Positions 8,294 to 18,035 are shown, numbered from the stretch's first letter. The stretch: DNA of 64,000 nt from Candidatus Poseidoniaceae archaeon (GCA_016777125.1 JADHSC010000002.1:1-64000), one strand, 5' to 3'. Notes: a model not told the origin generated them from the sequence alone. Numbers and translations: made by a program.

Positions 8294-10585
8294 TCAACTT
8301 CTTGAAATCTTTTTTTGTCTCTCTTTTTCAAGGATTGTACAACGACGGATTTGTTCCTTAGCTCTGCTGGCTTCTTCGGGGGATAATCCTCGTGGCATTG
8401 CTTGTTCATAGCACTTGATTGCATCTGGGAAGCGTTCCATTTCTGCATAAGCAGTTCCCATGTTGTAGAGTGTTTGACCACGAACGTTCGATGGGTCGAT
8501 CATCATTGCTTTGTGGTATGATTCAACACAAGATGGATACTCTTCCATGAAGTAGTAGGCATTTCCTCTTCCATTCAATATTCGAATAACCATCTCGTTA
8601 TCATTTGCAAAGGATGGCAAAGCACGATCAAAACTTGAAAGTGCCTCTCTGAATTTTCCATCTTCAATAAGTTGGACTCCCTGATTATACCATGATATGT
8701 CTTGGTTTGAAACAGAACTCGAGCCTACATTTGTTTGAGTCGATGACGCCATTAGAGCAGTTGCATCAAGGGCGGCCTTTGCCAAATCAACCTCAACTGT
8801 CGGTTCCTCTGTTCTTTCCTGAGCTCTTGGTTGAACCGGCGTAAGTAGAAGATTATTAGCCATGGATTTTTCTTCTTCTGTAACATGTGGTTCAGGTTGA
8901 GAAGGAGGAGATTCCTGCTGTATAGGTTCAAGAGCAATTTGCTGAATTGGTATTTGTTGTTGAGGCTGTGGATGTGGCTCAGGTGCTGATGGAGGAGGAA
9001 CTTGGGTTCCAGTTTCCAATTCATTGGCCCGAGAGTGGCATTGCTGCGCAGTATCCAACTCTCCTGCGGCTTCGAGTGAGCGTGCCAGTCCTTTCCATAA
9101 TCCTGGATTTTCTTTATCTGTTTGGATGAGTTCCTTCCAGATTTTAACGGATTCAATGTTGTCTCCCTTTAGGGTCATTGCCCGGGCTCTTTGTTCAGAG
9201 GGGCCAGGTGGCAAGAGATCAAGTGCGTATTGCGCTAATTGAGGGGCTTCTGGCATTGTTGGAGGTATGCCAGTAATATTTTCTAGAACATCAACTTCTT
9301 GTTCTCCACATGTTAGAAGATGTTCAATAATTTCATTGCGCAAGTCTGCATCATCTTGAACTTCCAAAAAGGCGATGCCATGCAATAAAATATCCCCCAT
9401 CTTTCCGGATTCCTTTGCATAATCAACCAATTTCATACGTGCTTTCAAGTGTCGACTATCAAGTTCAATTGTATTTTCAAATGCTTCTATTGCCTTATCC
9501 ATGTTGTCGTTTCGAGCATAGAGCGTACCAAGATTGTACCATCCACTAGCGACGGATTCATCCAACCGAGTTGCGTGCTCAAGAGCAGCGATTGCATGTG
9601 AATCCAAATCCATTCGCGCCATTGCCCCACCTGCAATTCTCCACGCTCCAGCGTGGTTAGCGCCAATTGTTTTGAGATGTGGTTTGAGTAATGCCAAGGC
9701 CTTTTTCGGTTCGCCTTGCCGAATCATATCTGTCGCTTCAGCAGTAAGTTTCTCAAGATCAATTTCTTCAACGTAAGGGGTATTATCAATTTCAGTTTCT
9801 ATTGCTTCCTGAATAACAGTTTCAATTTGTTGAGTTGCAGCAACTACTTCTGCAGCACTTTGAAGTTCGTCTTTGTCAAGATGCCCATCTCCATCAATAT
9901 CATGATGAACAGCTTCGGATAAAATTGCTTCAGAATCTGTGACTCCTGAATCAGCCATTACGTTAACAAGTGTTGATTCATGATGAGTAGCCTTTGTTAT
10001 TGTTGATTCAATTGCTTCGGGTACTTCTTCCACAGATGCATTTTTTGAGCGTGATAGAACATCGGTAAGACTTGGATGGCCTGGGAAAAATTCTAATCCT
10101 CTACGAGCCATTGCTGCAGCGCCAACCTCATCCCCAATTCTATCAAGAAGGATCGCTAAGTTTGCGGTTGCTGGTGCATGGTCAGGGTTCAGGTCGAGGC
10201 ATATCTGGAAGGCTTGTCTTGCTCCACGAGCATCTTGTTGGGCTTCTAACAAAACCCCTCGATTAAACCAAGCCATATCACAAGATGGATCAAGTGCAAT
10301 TGCTTTGTTAAACGCTACAAGAGCATCCTGAGGATTATTTGAGCGGGAATGTGCTTCTCCTTCTTCGAGAAGTTCGTTAACTTGGTCGTCTACCGATTCC
10401 GTTTCATTGACTGATTCTGAAAATTCTTTGGCTTCAGGCTCCGTCTCCACATTCTCTTGAACATCGACCTGTTCTGGTGAATTTTCCTCATTTCCAAGGC
10501 CGGCTGAACGCATAGCATCAGCCATGTCATTCATCAATGATTCTGACATTTCTTTGTCCGCTTCACCATCGTTCATGAACTGCAC
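8294..10585 (-). CDS. TPR-repeat protein with one embedded EF-hand motif
   Basis: Multiple TPRs (e.g. PQDALVAFNKAIALDPSCDMAWFNRGVLLE; DNMDKAIEAFENTIELDSRHLKAR); EF-hand DIDGDGHLDKDEL. Confidence 0.85.
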   Translation of the reverse strand: MQFMNDGEADKEMSESLMNDMADAMRSAGLGNEENSPEQVDVQENVETEPEAKEFSESVNETESVDDQVNELLEEGEAHSRSNNPQDALVAFNKAIALDPSCDMAWFNRGVLLEAQQDARGARQAFQICLDLNPDHAPATANLAILLDRIGDEVGAAAMARRGLEFFPGHPSLTDVLSRSKNASVEEVPEAIESTITKATHHESTLVNVMADSGVTDSEAILSEAVHHDIDGDGHLDKDELQSAAEVVAATQQIETVIQEAIETEIDNTPYVEEIDLEKLTAEATDMIRQGEPKKALALLKPHLKTIGANHAGAWRIAGGAMARMDLDSHAIAALEHATRLDESVASGWYNLGTLYARNDNMDKAIEAFENTIELDSRHLKARMKLVDYAKESGKMGDILLHGIAFLEVQDDADLRNEIIEHLLTCGEQEVDVLENITGIPPTMPEAPQLAQYALDLLPPGPSEQRARAMTLKGDNIESVKIWKELIQTDKENPGLWKGLARSLEAAGELDTAQQCHSRANELETGTQVPPPSAPEPHPQPQQQIPIQQIALEPIQQESPPSQPEPHVTEEEKSMANNLLLTPVQPRAQERTEEPTVEVDLAKAALDATALMASSTQTNVGSSSVSNQDISWYNQGVQLIEDGKFREALSSFDRALPSFANDNEMVIRILNGRGNAYYFMEEYPSCVESYHKAMMIDPSNVRGQTLYNMGTAYAEMERFPDAIKCYEQAMPRGLSPEEASRAKEQIRRCTILEKERQKKISRS

Positions 10586-10680
10586 CTAACCTTTGGCATG
10601 ACTGTTATGGCATAAGCATTGTTCCTTGATGGTTATACGATAATGCATGGTTTCTTCTATCACTTCAGTTTGGCACTGTC

Positions 10681-11235
10681 ATGGCAGAAACACCGTTACG
10701 TATTATGGGGCTCTCAGGTTCTTACGGGAAATCCTCCAAGAATGGTATGCTTGTGGATTTGGCACTGAAGAAAGCAAAAGATCAGGGTGCAGAAGTTTCA
10801 TTTTGGGATTTAACCGAACAACCTCTTCCTCTTGTTGGAGCTGAAGGCAGTTGGAGCGACCCTATCACCAAAAAATTCCAGGAAGAAGCCTCGAATTGTG
10901 ATGGATTCCTCGTATCATCTCCAGAGTATCATGGGACAATGTCTGGTGTAATGAAAAATACATTTGATTGGGTTTATGAAAAGCATGTTGGTGGGAAAAT
11001 CTTCGGTCTTATGTCCACACTCGGTGGCATGGAAAATTCAAACACACTGAATCACATGAGAATCATGGTTCGATGGTTACATGGCGTAGCAGTAACCCAA
11101 CAACTTGCAATCGGACATGTGAAAGATGCATTTGATGAAGAAGGCAATTTGATTGATGAAGATTCAGATCGTCGATTACAATCACTTGTTGAATCAGTAC
11201 TTGCTACTGCAGAAATGTATCGTAATAATCAGTGA
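10681..11235 (+). CDS. NADPH-dependent FMN reductase / flavodoxin-like quinone reductase
   Basis: RIMGLSGSYGKSSKNGMLVDLAL...SPEYHGTMSGVMKNTFDWV. Confidence 0.88.
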   Translation: MAETPLRIMGLSGSYGKSSKNGMLVDLALKKAKDQGAEVSFWDLTEQPLPLVGAEGSWSDPITKKFQEEASNCDGFLVSSPEYHGTMSGVMKNTFDWVYEKHVGGKIFGLMSTLGGMENSNTLNHMRIMVRWLHGVAVTQQLAIGHVKDAFDEEGNLIDEDSDRRLQSLVESVLATAEMYRNNQ

Positions 11236-11239
11236 TTAT

Positions 11240-11989
11240 ATGCAGCCGAGTAAACCTTTTTTTGAGGATGAATTCGGAGGAAGTTACCTTCTTCTTGAAC
11301 CGGGTTCATTCACAATAGGTGACCAAAATGGTTCTGGCCATCCCAATGAACAACCATGTACTGAAGTGACTCTCTCAGAACCCATCTTTCTTGGCGCTCG
11401 ACCCGTAACTCAGATTCAATGGTCGACCCGAATGGGTTCAAATCCTTCCAAATTTCAAGACGGATGGAGCGCTGGTCTTCGACCCGTAGAAAGCATTTCA
11501 TTTCATCAAGTACAACACTTTCTGGAAGTATTGAATACGGAACCATCCACATATCTTGGCTTGAATGGAAAATGGCGTTTACCATCTGAAGCTGAATGGG
11601 AATATGCCGCTAAAGCAGGTACGAAAACGAGATGGTCATTTGGAAATAAAGATTCAGAACTCGATGCTCATGGATGGCATGCTGGAAATAGTGGTGCTAC
11701 AACTCGAGAGGTTGGCTCAAAGAAAGCGAACCAATGGGGATTTTACGATATGCATGGAATGATTCATGAAATGACTTCCGATCATTGGAATAAGAATCAT
11801 TCAAACCACCATTGCACCCAAGCTCCAAGAGAAAACTCGAATCCTGAATTTCGAGTTGCCAAAGGAGGCTCATGGTTTACCGAAAGCGATTCTTCAAGAT
11901 CATCATCGCGTCGTAAATTTAGCATTCACGAAGGAAGGGACGGAATAGGTATTCGACTTGTTTGGGAACCAACGGAGAAGATCGAATGA
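11240..11989 (+). CDS. SUMF1/formylglycine-generating-enzyme-fold protein lacking the FGE catalytic cysteines
   Basis: FTIGDQNGSGHPNEQPCTEVTLSEPIFLGARPVTQIQW...WRLPSEAEWEYAAKAGT...GGSWFTESDSSRSSSRR; start set to MQPSKPFF (11240). Confidence 0.85.
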   Translation: MQPSKPFFEDEFGGSYLLLEPGSFTIGDQNGSGHPNEQPCTEVTLSEPIFLGARPVTQIQWSTRMGSNPSKFQDGWSAGLRPVESISFHQVQHFLEVLNTEPSTYLGLNGKWRLPSEAEWEYAAKAGTKTRWSFGNKDSELDAHGWHAGNSGATTREVGSKKANQWGFYDMHGMIHEMTSDHWNKNHSNHHCTQAPRENSNPEFRVAKGGSWFTESDSSRSSSRRKFSIHEGRDGIGIRLVWEPTEKIE

Positions 11990-12318
11990 AGTATTATCAT
12001 AATCCAAGATGTTCTAAAAGTCGTCAAGGATTAACATTTCTTCCGAGTAGTGTTGAGATTATACTCTACCTGAAGGAGGAAGTATCTGCTCTTGTTTATC
12101 GTTCATTACTCCAACGTTATGATGGAAATCTCATCGATCTCTTACGTATTCAAGAATCACCAGCAAAAGGATTGGATCTAAACACGTACAGCATTGAGGA
12201 TTTGGCAGAATTTCTAACTCAGAATCCGATCGTCCTTCAACGGCCAATTTTAGATGCTGGAGAATCAATCATTATTGGTAGACCTGTTGAAAATATTTCA
12301 AATTTTTTGAAGCCTTAA
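11986..12318 (+). CDS. ArsC/Spx-family thioredoxin-fold protein
   Basis: MKYYHNPRCSKSRQGLTFL...LTQNPIVLQRPILDAGESIIIGRPVENISNFL. Confidence 0.87.
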   Translation: MKYYHNPRCSKSRQGLTFLPSSVEIILYLKEEVSALVYRSLLQRYDGNLIDLLRIQESPAKGLDLNTYSIEDLAEFLTQNPIVLQRPILDAGESIIIGRPVENISNFLKP

Positions 12319-12806
12319 TCACCTTTACGTTGTTTAATATCCACTTCGAAACTAACTTCTTCTAGATGCTGGTTTGGAGGAACTTGCCCCGGTTTTGTAT
12401 TCCAATTCACAGAAGATGAATCCTTGACTAATCTCAATACGTTAAGATTGATGAAAACCTGTAGGCCTGCTTGCGTCCTATGGACGACTGGAGATACCTC
12501 TTCGTGATAGGTTTGGCTCATATGCATACATATTTCTTCGAACGTTTTGGTTCCATTGCAAAGTTCCCAAAGTACGCTATTTTTATCGAGCAATGGTCTT
12601 CGTAATTCTCTTGGTGCACGGAAGAGTTTGGCTGCTATGTTCTCAATCCGTCCAAACTTCTTTTCAAAACGTAGAACGACGGTTTTTCCAGTAACTCCTT
12701 CGACCTCTGGATGGGATTTTGATTCTCCAGTACGGCACCACCAAACTGGTAAGCGCGTTGGATACATCTTTGCCCATGGATGTTGATCGATCGTCGAAAG
12801 TTCCAT
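12315..12806 (-). CDS. PqqD-like domain protein
   Basis: RELRRPLLDKNSVLWELCNGTKTFEEICMHMSQTYHEE; winged-helix PqqD-like pattern. Confidence 0.6.
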   Translation of the reverse strand: MELSTIDQHPWAKMYPTRLPVWWCRTGESKSHPEVEGVTGKTVVLRFEKKFGRIENIAAKLFRAPRELRRPLLDKNSVLWELCNGTKTFEEICMHMSQTYHEEVSPVVHRTQAGLQVFINLNVLRLVKDSSSVNWNTKPGQVPPNQHLEEVSFEVDIKQRKGD

Positions 12807-12815
12807 AATTCTGCC

Positions 12816-12989
12816 TCAAAAATCAGTCCAAGTCCAAGTCACGAGTGTAATCATGGAGATAACGCCGAGCATTGCAGACAATTTTGTTGCCTGTACGCGT
12901 TGAGTGAAATTACGCAAGTACCATGTGAGTACCCCGAAAATGGCAACGAATGCCCACAAGACGTACCATAGTGGTTCATCTCCGTCCAT
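12816..12989 (-). CDS. 57-aa small membrane protein
   Basis: Hand translation: MDGDEPLWYVLWAFVAIFGVLTWYLRNFTQRVQATKLSAMLGVISMITLVTWTWTDF*; two hydrophobic segments; below the ORF-track length cutoff. Confidence 0.6.
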   Translation of the reverse strand: MDGDEPLWYVLWAFVAIFGVLTWYLRNFTQRVQATKLSAMLGVISMITLVTWTWTDF

Positions 12990-13010
12990 GTATGCTCATC
13001 GGCAGGTAGG

Positions 13011-16000
13011 TCAAGGCTGTTTCCCCAATCGATCGAGATACTGTTGGCCATAGTGCTGCCATTGTTCAATCGACCAACCTTCCGGTAGGCCTGTATCTGG
13101 TATAGCTGGTGAACTCGTATCGGATTCTACTTCTGGTTGTTGAACAGGCGTATCAGTTTGACTAACGGGTGGACCATTTGTTATTGGAGGTCCTTGAATT
13201 TCATTTACCACCTCATCATCAAATGGAATGGATTTTCTGCGAATAATCATGGATATTAACATCAGCATGATAAGAGCAATACCTCCTGTAATCATCGTAG
13301 GTGCATTCATTTCTACGTTCATGAAACTATCTTCTTCTTCCGTAACCGTGTAAGTGATCTTCTGACTGGACGAGGAAGATATAGTCTGGTCGAATGTCTC
13401 CATTGAAACAATTAATTCTCCATCCAATGTTCCTTTCAATCTATGAAGTGAGCATATGTATTGCTTTTCAGAAACTTCTCCACGGGAGTATTGTAGACTT
13501 ACATTCATCGAGTCTGTAGTTAAAAATAGGTTACCGTTACAAATCACTTGCCAAGTATCAGGATGATTGATTGACAACGATACTTCTTCTGTCTGAGTTG
13601 ACTCACTCGTCAAATTAATGAAAAATTCAGTGCCCGTCGTTTCAGATTCAATCGGCGTTGTCGGGAATTGAGAAACTTCAAACGAGACTTTTCGTTGTTC
13701 ATCAACCATGATGAGGTTTTGATGTTCAATACGTACGATGTTATCTTCCGCATCTAAGCCACCTTCGACATATGTCGTAACGACTATTCTCGTATTTAGT
13801 GGCACATCTGGTCCAACAATCAAATCAATTATCACGAGTTTTGTATCTCCTGCACTCATTGGGAATGTTAGTGGGGAATTTGGTGTAGTCGTAGGACCTC
13901 CAACGCCTGCAGTCAAGAAAGCGACAAGATCGTTTGTAGGAGGTGATGCCGATACATCAAATCCGATTTCCATATCAGATTCCAAAGCATTTCCAATATT
14001 AGTGATGGTTCCGTTCAACGTGACTGGAGAGTTTATCATGGCATGGATGTCTTGAGTTGTACTATTGTATGATGGATATCGAACGCTTCCTGTCATCATA
14101 ATATGTGTGATTGTATTGTCTGCTGTATTCGAATCCATACCATTGGGTGAAACTTCAATGGTTATTTCGTGTAATTCACCTGCTGATTCACTCATAGGGA
14201 TTGAGATCATAATTTCAACAGATGCAGTGTCATCTCCCAGATAAGAGACTGTTAATGGGATGGAATTCGTTTCTAAGACCAACCCATCTTGGCGTAACAT
14301 AAATGTCCAACTTTCGGGAATATCTGGTAGGTGAAGTTCAGCATCACTTGGCCCATTTCCTTTATTCATTATTTCAACGTAAATAGAACTCATCGAACCG
14401 GGTCGTAGCCATTGCTCTGCATCGATTAACGTTAGGCTCAAATCATGTACTGTATCGATAAGAACACGTTCATATTGAGGGCCTGTGAATGAAGTCGTAC
14501 TTCGAATGGATGTTACAATAGGTTTGAACGCTGGAGCAGCATCATTTGCTTGACCATTGCTAGGTGCTGTTACTGCAATGTAGAATGAGGCAGACATTCC
14601 TGGATTAATGGCTATTGATGGACGAATCTCCGGTTCAATGACCCATCCAATTTTGGGATTTACTTCAACAGATAGATCGAATATGTCCTGCCTCGTTGCA
14701 TCGTTCGTTATTGTGTAAGGGACGTGTATCGTTTCCCCTGCTGAAATGTACATGTACTCATCCTGCTCACCAACAAAATCAATATTGGCATTTGAAATCA
14801 TTGAGGCTTGAACAGTAACTGATTCAGTAATTGTTCGACTTGTGTCATTTTGAGCAGTGAGTGTAAGCCAAAAATCTCCAGTTGTATCAGGTGCTGCATC
14901 ACTTGGAATCGTCATTAAAAATCGAACCTTAACTGGTTGATTGGGTGTTAGTCTTACAGATGTGATCTGATCAAATGATAGAGACACGCTCCATCCAGTT
15001 TCCAGGTTTTTGGATTCTGTTTGTAAATCAAACACATCCGTAGCTTGTCCAATATTGCTGATCTCTAGTTCAAATACACACGATGAGCCAGGGGCACATT
15101 TTGGTTTGATATCAGGTTGATGTATGAATGGTATTCTATCTGCGAGTACCTGGAATTGCATCGGTTCTGAAACATATACTGTAGGTTCCTGCATACTGGT
15201 TCCTATGAACGACATTTGTGTGAAACCAGTCGTTGCATTGATATCTGGTTGAATCTTAACATCGATTAGCTTCGATTCCCCAGGTAGAAGTCTGACACCT
15301 GTTGAAGGATTAACTCCCGCTCCAGAGGGGTAAGAATAGGCAACATTCCAATCCTGTGGGAGATTGAGAATTGATGGTGAGATGGAATCTGAAATATTTC
15401 CAGTATTCTCTAAATTCATCGTAATTTTACCCCATGAACCGGGGATTGCTCCGTTTGTTGAAACTCCAGTTGCTTGGAAATCATATTCTTCAACTCGAGC
15501 AGATTGGTCATAAATAATTACAATATCATCGATCCAATAGCCGTTACTTGTTCCTGAACTATCACTTGTGAATGTAAATTTGAATTGTGAATTTGCATGA
15601 AGGTGTTGGCTCGGATTAACTGGAATCAGCGGTGTAATGTGACCCATGTTGGAATTTGAGATGGTCCTCCATTCTCCCAAATTTGCATCTACAGTTCCGG
15701 CGATTGTTGCTAATTCATCCCAAGCGCCGTTCTGGTTTTTGGCATATAATTTCAATTCATCATTAACATCAGCACTGCCGGTGTAGAAAAATGTGATTCC
15801 ATTTGTCATTAGCGGATTGTAAACGACATCACTGAAATCCCATACTGGCGTGGTTAGTGAGGATTGCATGTTGTTACTGTAAGAACCCGTACTCCCTTGT
15901 CCAATGTGGCATGAACTGCCCATGCTTAGAGCAGCATCTGAACTCATTCCCCATAATGGGCCTGTATTCCATCCCAATAGTGATGTACAAGTTGAATATG

Positions 16001-16541
16001 AATAAGCAACTGTATAATGTCTTGAAAGAATGTCATTTCCAGCATTATCATCCACGGCACCGTGGGTTGCTGTAACTTGCAGCGTATGGTTTCCAGAATA
16101 GTTGACATATACGTTGTAAAAGGTTGCTGTACCCTGTCCAGTACTTGTTAAACCGTTCATAGTTATCGTTCGATTGGCAAGTTCGAATTGCTCATATTCG
16201 TTGTGTAGAATGAGGAGATGAAGTGTGATTATACCCGAAGTTGTGGTGCCCTCATTTCGAACTGTGACTTCAAGATCCATTGGCGTGGAATTAACAGAAT
16301 CAGTGGCGTACAATTCAGCTGGTCTATTGAAGTTTGCAATCGGATGATTTGAAGAAAACATCTTGTATTGATTTTCATCAGCCAAATTCGAATATGTGAT
16401 TGAGACATCGACTGGAGTGATGTCTATACCCGAATTTTTGGATACCGATGAGTTTGTGGTTTCTTCAAGGATTGATGGTTCTGAAAGTGGTTGGAACATC
16501 AAGCAAATGAGAACAATCACCACAGTTCGTCCTCGCCCCAT
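13011..16541 (-). CDS. Large secreted surface protein with repeated beta-sandwich (CARDB/NEW3-like) domains, C-terminal TM and short GWSxEQWxxYGxxYL tail
   Basis: Signal peptide TVVIVLICLMFQPLSEP; repeated 'ITNIGNALESDMEIGFDV / VEIMNKGNGPSDAELHLPDIPESW' modules; TM IALIMLMLISMII; tail LPEGWSIEQWQHYGQQYLDRLG. Confidence 0.82.
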   Translation of the reverse strand: MGRGRTVVIVLICLMFQPLSEPSILEETTNSSVSKNSGIDITPVDVSITYSNLADENQYKMFSSNHPIANFNRPAELYATDSVNSTPMDLEVTVRNEGTTTSGIITLHLLILHNEYEQFELANRTITMNGLTSTGQGTATFYNVYVNYSGNHTLQVTATHGAVDDNAGNDILSRHYTVAYSYSTCTSLLGWNTGPLWGMSSDAALSMGSSCHIGQGSTGSYSNNMQSSLTTPVWDFSDVVYNPLMTNGITFFYTGSADVNDELKLYAKNQNGAWDELATIAGTVDANLGEWRTISNSNMGHITPLIPVNPSQHLHANSQFKFTFTSDSSGTSNGYWIDDIVIIYDQSARVEEYDFQATGVSTNGAIPGSWGKITMNLENTGNISDSISPSILNLPQDWNVAYSYPSGAGVNPSTGVRLLPGESKLIDVKIQPDINATTGFTQMSFIGTSMQEPTVYVSEPMQFQVLADRIPFIHQPDIKPKCAPGSSCVFELEISNIGQATDVFDLQTESKNLETGWSVSLSFDQITSVRLTPNQPVKVRFLMTIPSDAAPDTTGDFWLTLTAQNDTSRTITESVTVQASMISNANIDFVGEQDEYMYISAGETIHVPYTITNDATRQDIFDLSVEVNPKIGWVIEPEIRPSIAINPGMSASFYIAVTAPSNGQANDAAPAFKPIVTSIRSTTSFTGPQYERVLIDTVHDLSLTLIDAEQWLRPGSMSSIYVEIMNKGNGPSDAELHLPDIPESWTFMLRQDGLVLETNSIPLTVSYLGDDTASVEIMISIPMSESAGELHEITIEVSPNGMDSNTADNTITHIMMTGSVRYPSYNSTTQDIHAMINSPVTLNGTITNIGNALESDMEIGFDVSASPPTNDLVAFLTAGVGGPTTTPNSPLTFPMSAGDTKLVIIDLIVGPDVPLNTRIVVTTYVEGGLDAEDNIVRIEHQNLIMVDEQRKVSFEVSQFPTTPIESETTGTEFFINLTSESTQTEEVSLSINHPDTWQVICNGNLFLTTDSMNVSLQYSRGEVSEKQYICSLHRLKGTLDGELIVSMETFDQTISSSSSQKITYTVTEEEDSFMNVEMNAPTMITGGIALIMLMLISMIIRRKSIPFDDEVVNEIQGPPITNGPPVSQTDTPVQQPEVESDTSSPAIPDTGLPEGWSIEQWQHYGQQYLDRLGKQP

Positions 16542-16571
16542 GGTCTGGTATTTACCCTCGACGTATTTGAT

Positions 16572-17393
16572 TTATTCGTCAATGGATTCTGATTGTGCCA
16601 ATTGGAGTTTTTCTTCCCGCTTCTTATCCTTGGCACGTGCTGCAAAATAGACTGTAAAGGATGGGATGAGAACCATAGAAAAGCAACCTACTACAGCAGC
16701 AAGTGCCCAGAGGAATTCTGTGGCAGCATCAATCGAGTATACTTCAATCGAGGAAAACTCTTCATTGACAGTTTGAATTTGGATTATTGGTTGAATAGAT
16801 TTATTCCCGGGTTCGAGTATTTGGATAATAAGTTGTGATGAACCGTGCAGATAATCAATTTCTTTCCGGGCCTCTTCTTCTGCTTCTTGTATGTCATCAG
16901 CGTATACAGTCCCATTGGATCGTCTTGCGGGATTGGTTGATGTAAGGGAACGGAGTTCAATACTGGATTCTTCAGATTCGACCTCTATTGTATCACTAAA
17001 CTGGCAATGTTCCGAGCACCTAAAGTCAACTTTATCGCCGTCAATTGTCACTTTAGCATCCTCAACACCTAGAAATTGATGACTGTAGAGTTTTGCAGTG
17101 TTTGATAGTTTTATCACTGCCCCTGTTGCCAAATCCTCGACTGACATATTCACCCATGTTAGGTTTTGAGCATCAGTCTCTACGACTGCGGTCCAGTATG
17201 TTTGATTGTTAATCACTTGCTTATCCAAGTCAATTTCGTTGAATTCTGTAGTTGTAGATTCTGTTTGGTAGATGTAGTAATTTGGTGATACGGTGGCTCC
17301 ATATACTGCGTAAGAGAGCATAAAAATGAGTGTTAGTGAAAGCCCCATCAACGTTCGCAAAAGGTTGGGGTTCTGTGCTAAAGCCTTCTTCAT
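16572..17393 (-). CDS. Membrane-anchored protein with large extracytoplasmic domain, TM helices at both ends
   Basis: MKKALAQNPNLLRTLMGLSLTLIFMLSYAVYGA ... FLWALAAVVGCFSMVLIPSFTVYFAARAKDKKREEKLQ; start set downstream of the ORF-track start, which overlaps rps19e. Confidence 0.65.
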   Translation of the reverse strand: MKKALAQNPNLLRTLMGLSLTLIFMLSYAVYGATVSPNYYIYQTESTTTEFNEIDLDKQVINNQTYWTAVVETDAQNLTWVNMSVEDLATGAVIKLSNTAKLYSHQFLGVEDAKVTIDGDKVDFRCSEHCQFSDTIEVESEESSIELRSLTSTNPARRSNGTVYADDIQEAEEEARKEIDYLHGSSQLIIQILEPGNKSIQPIIQIQTVNEEFSSIEVYSIDAATEFLWALAAVVGCFSMVLIPSFTVYFAARAKDKKREEKLQLAQSESIDE

Positions 17394-17526
17394 CAGTCTT
17401 GCCAAACACGCCTGATTGATGAAGACTTGCACTCGGCCAAAGGACAATATGCTCCTCATTTTGAACGCCGATTCGCCCGTTTTATTCAAATAGGGGAGAC
17501 AAGTCGGAAGGTTGCTTGGTGTAGAC

Positions 17527-18021
17527 ATGACGACCATTTATGATGTTCCTGCGAACTTTCTGATTCCAGCTGTTGCTGAACAATTGAAGAGCAATGCCTC
17601 GATTTCAATGCCTGAATGGGCTCAAGTTGTCAAAACTGGCTCATCCCGTGAGCGCCCTCCAAGCCAAACCGACTGGTGGCACATCCGCGGAGCAGCAATG
17701 TTGCGTAAAATTGCTCGTCAAGGCCCAATCGGTGTAACGCTTCTTTCACAAGAGTACGGCGGACGTAAGAATAACGGTTCAAAACCAAATACTCCAGGTG
17801 TTGGATCCCGTAAAGTAATCCGTGCTATTCTCCAACAACTCGAAGATGCAGGACTCGTTGTCACACAACCTTCGCGTGTTATTGAACACGAAAAAAGAGA
17901 ACCTACTCAACTCTACTCAGGCCGTGTTATTACACCAGCAGGACACAAACTCTTGAACGAAGTTGCTCATGCAGTTCGACCCGATGTTGAAGCAGAATAT
18001 CCAGGACTCGATAAGTACTGA
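17527..18021 (+). CDS. rps19e: Small ribosomal subunit protein eS19
   Basis: TTIYDVPANFLIPAVAEQLK...WAQVVKTGSSRERPPSQTDWWHIRGAAMLRKIA. Confidence 0.97.
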   Translation: MTTIYDVPANFLIPAVAEQLKSNASISMPEWAQVVKTGSSRERPPSQTDWWHIRGAAMLRKIARQGPIGVTLLSQEYGGRKNNGSKPNTPGVGSRKVIRAILQQLEDAGLVVTQPSRVIEHEKREPTQLYSGRVITPAGHKLLNEVAHAVRPDVEAEYPGLDKY

Positions 18022-18035
18022 TCGGAAGTGAGTGA

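Noticed and set aside
11240-11989. Active formylglycine-generating enzyme
   Set aside because: The FGE catalytic Cys pair is absent after GGSWF and no sulfatase is seen nearby; called only as SUMF1-fold.
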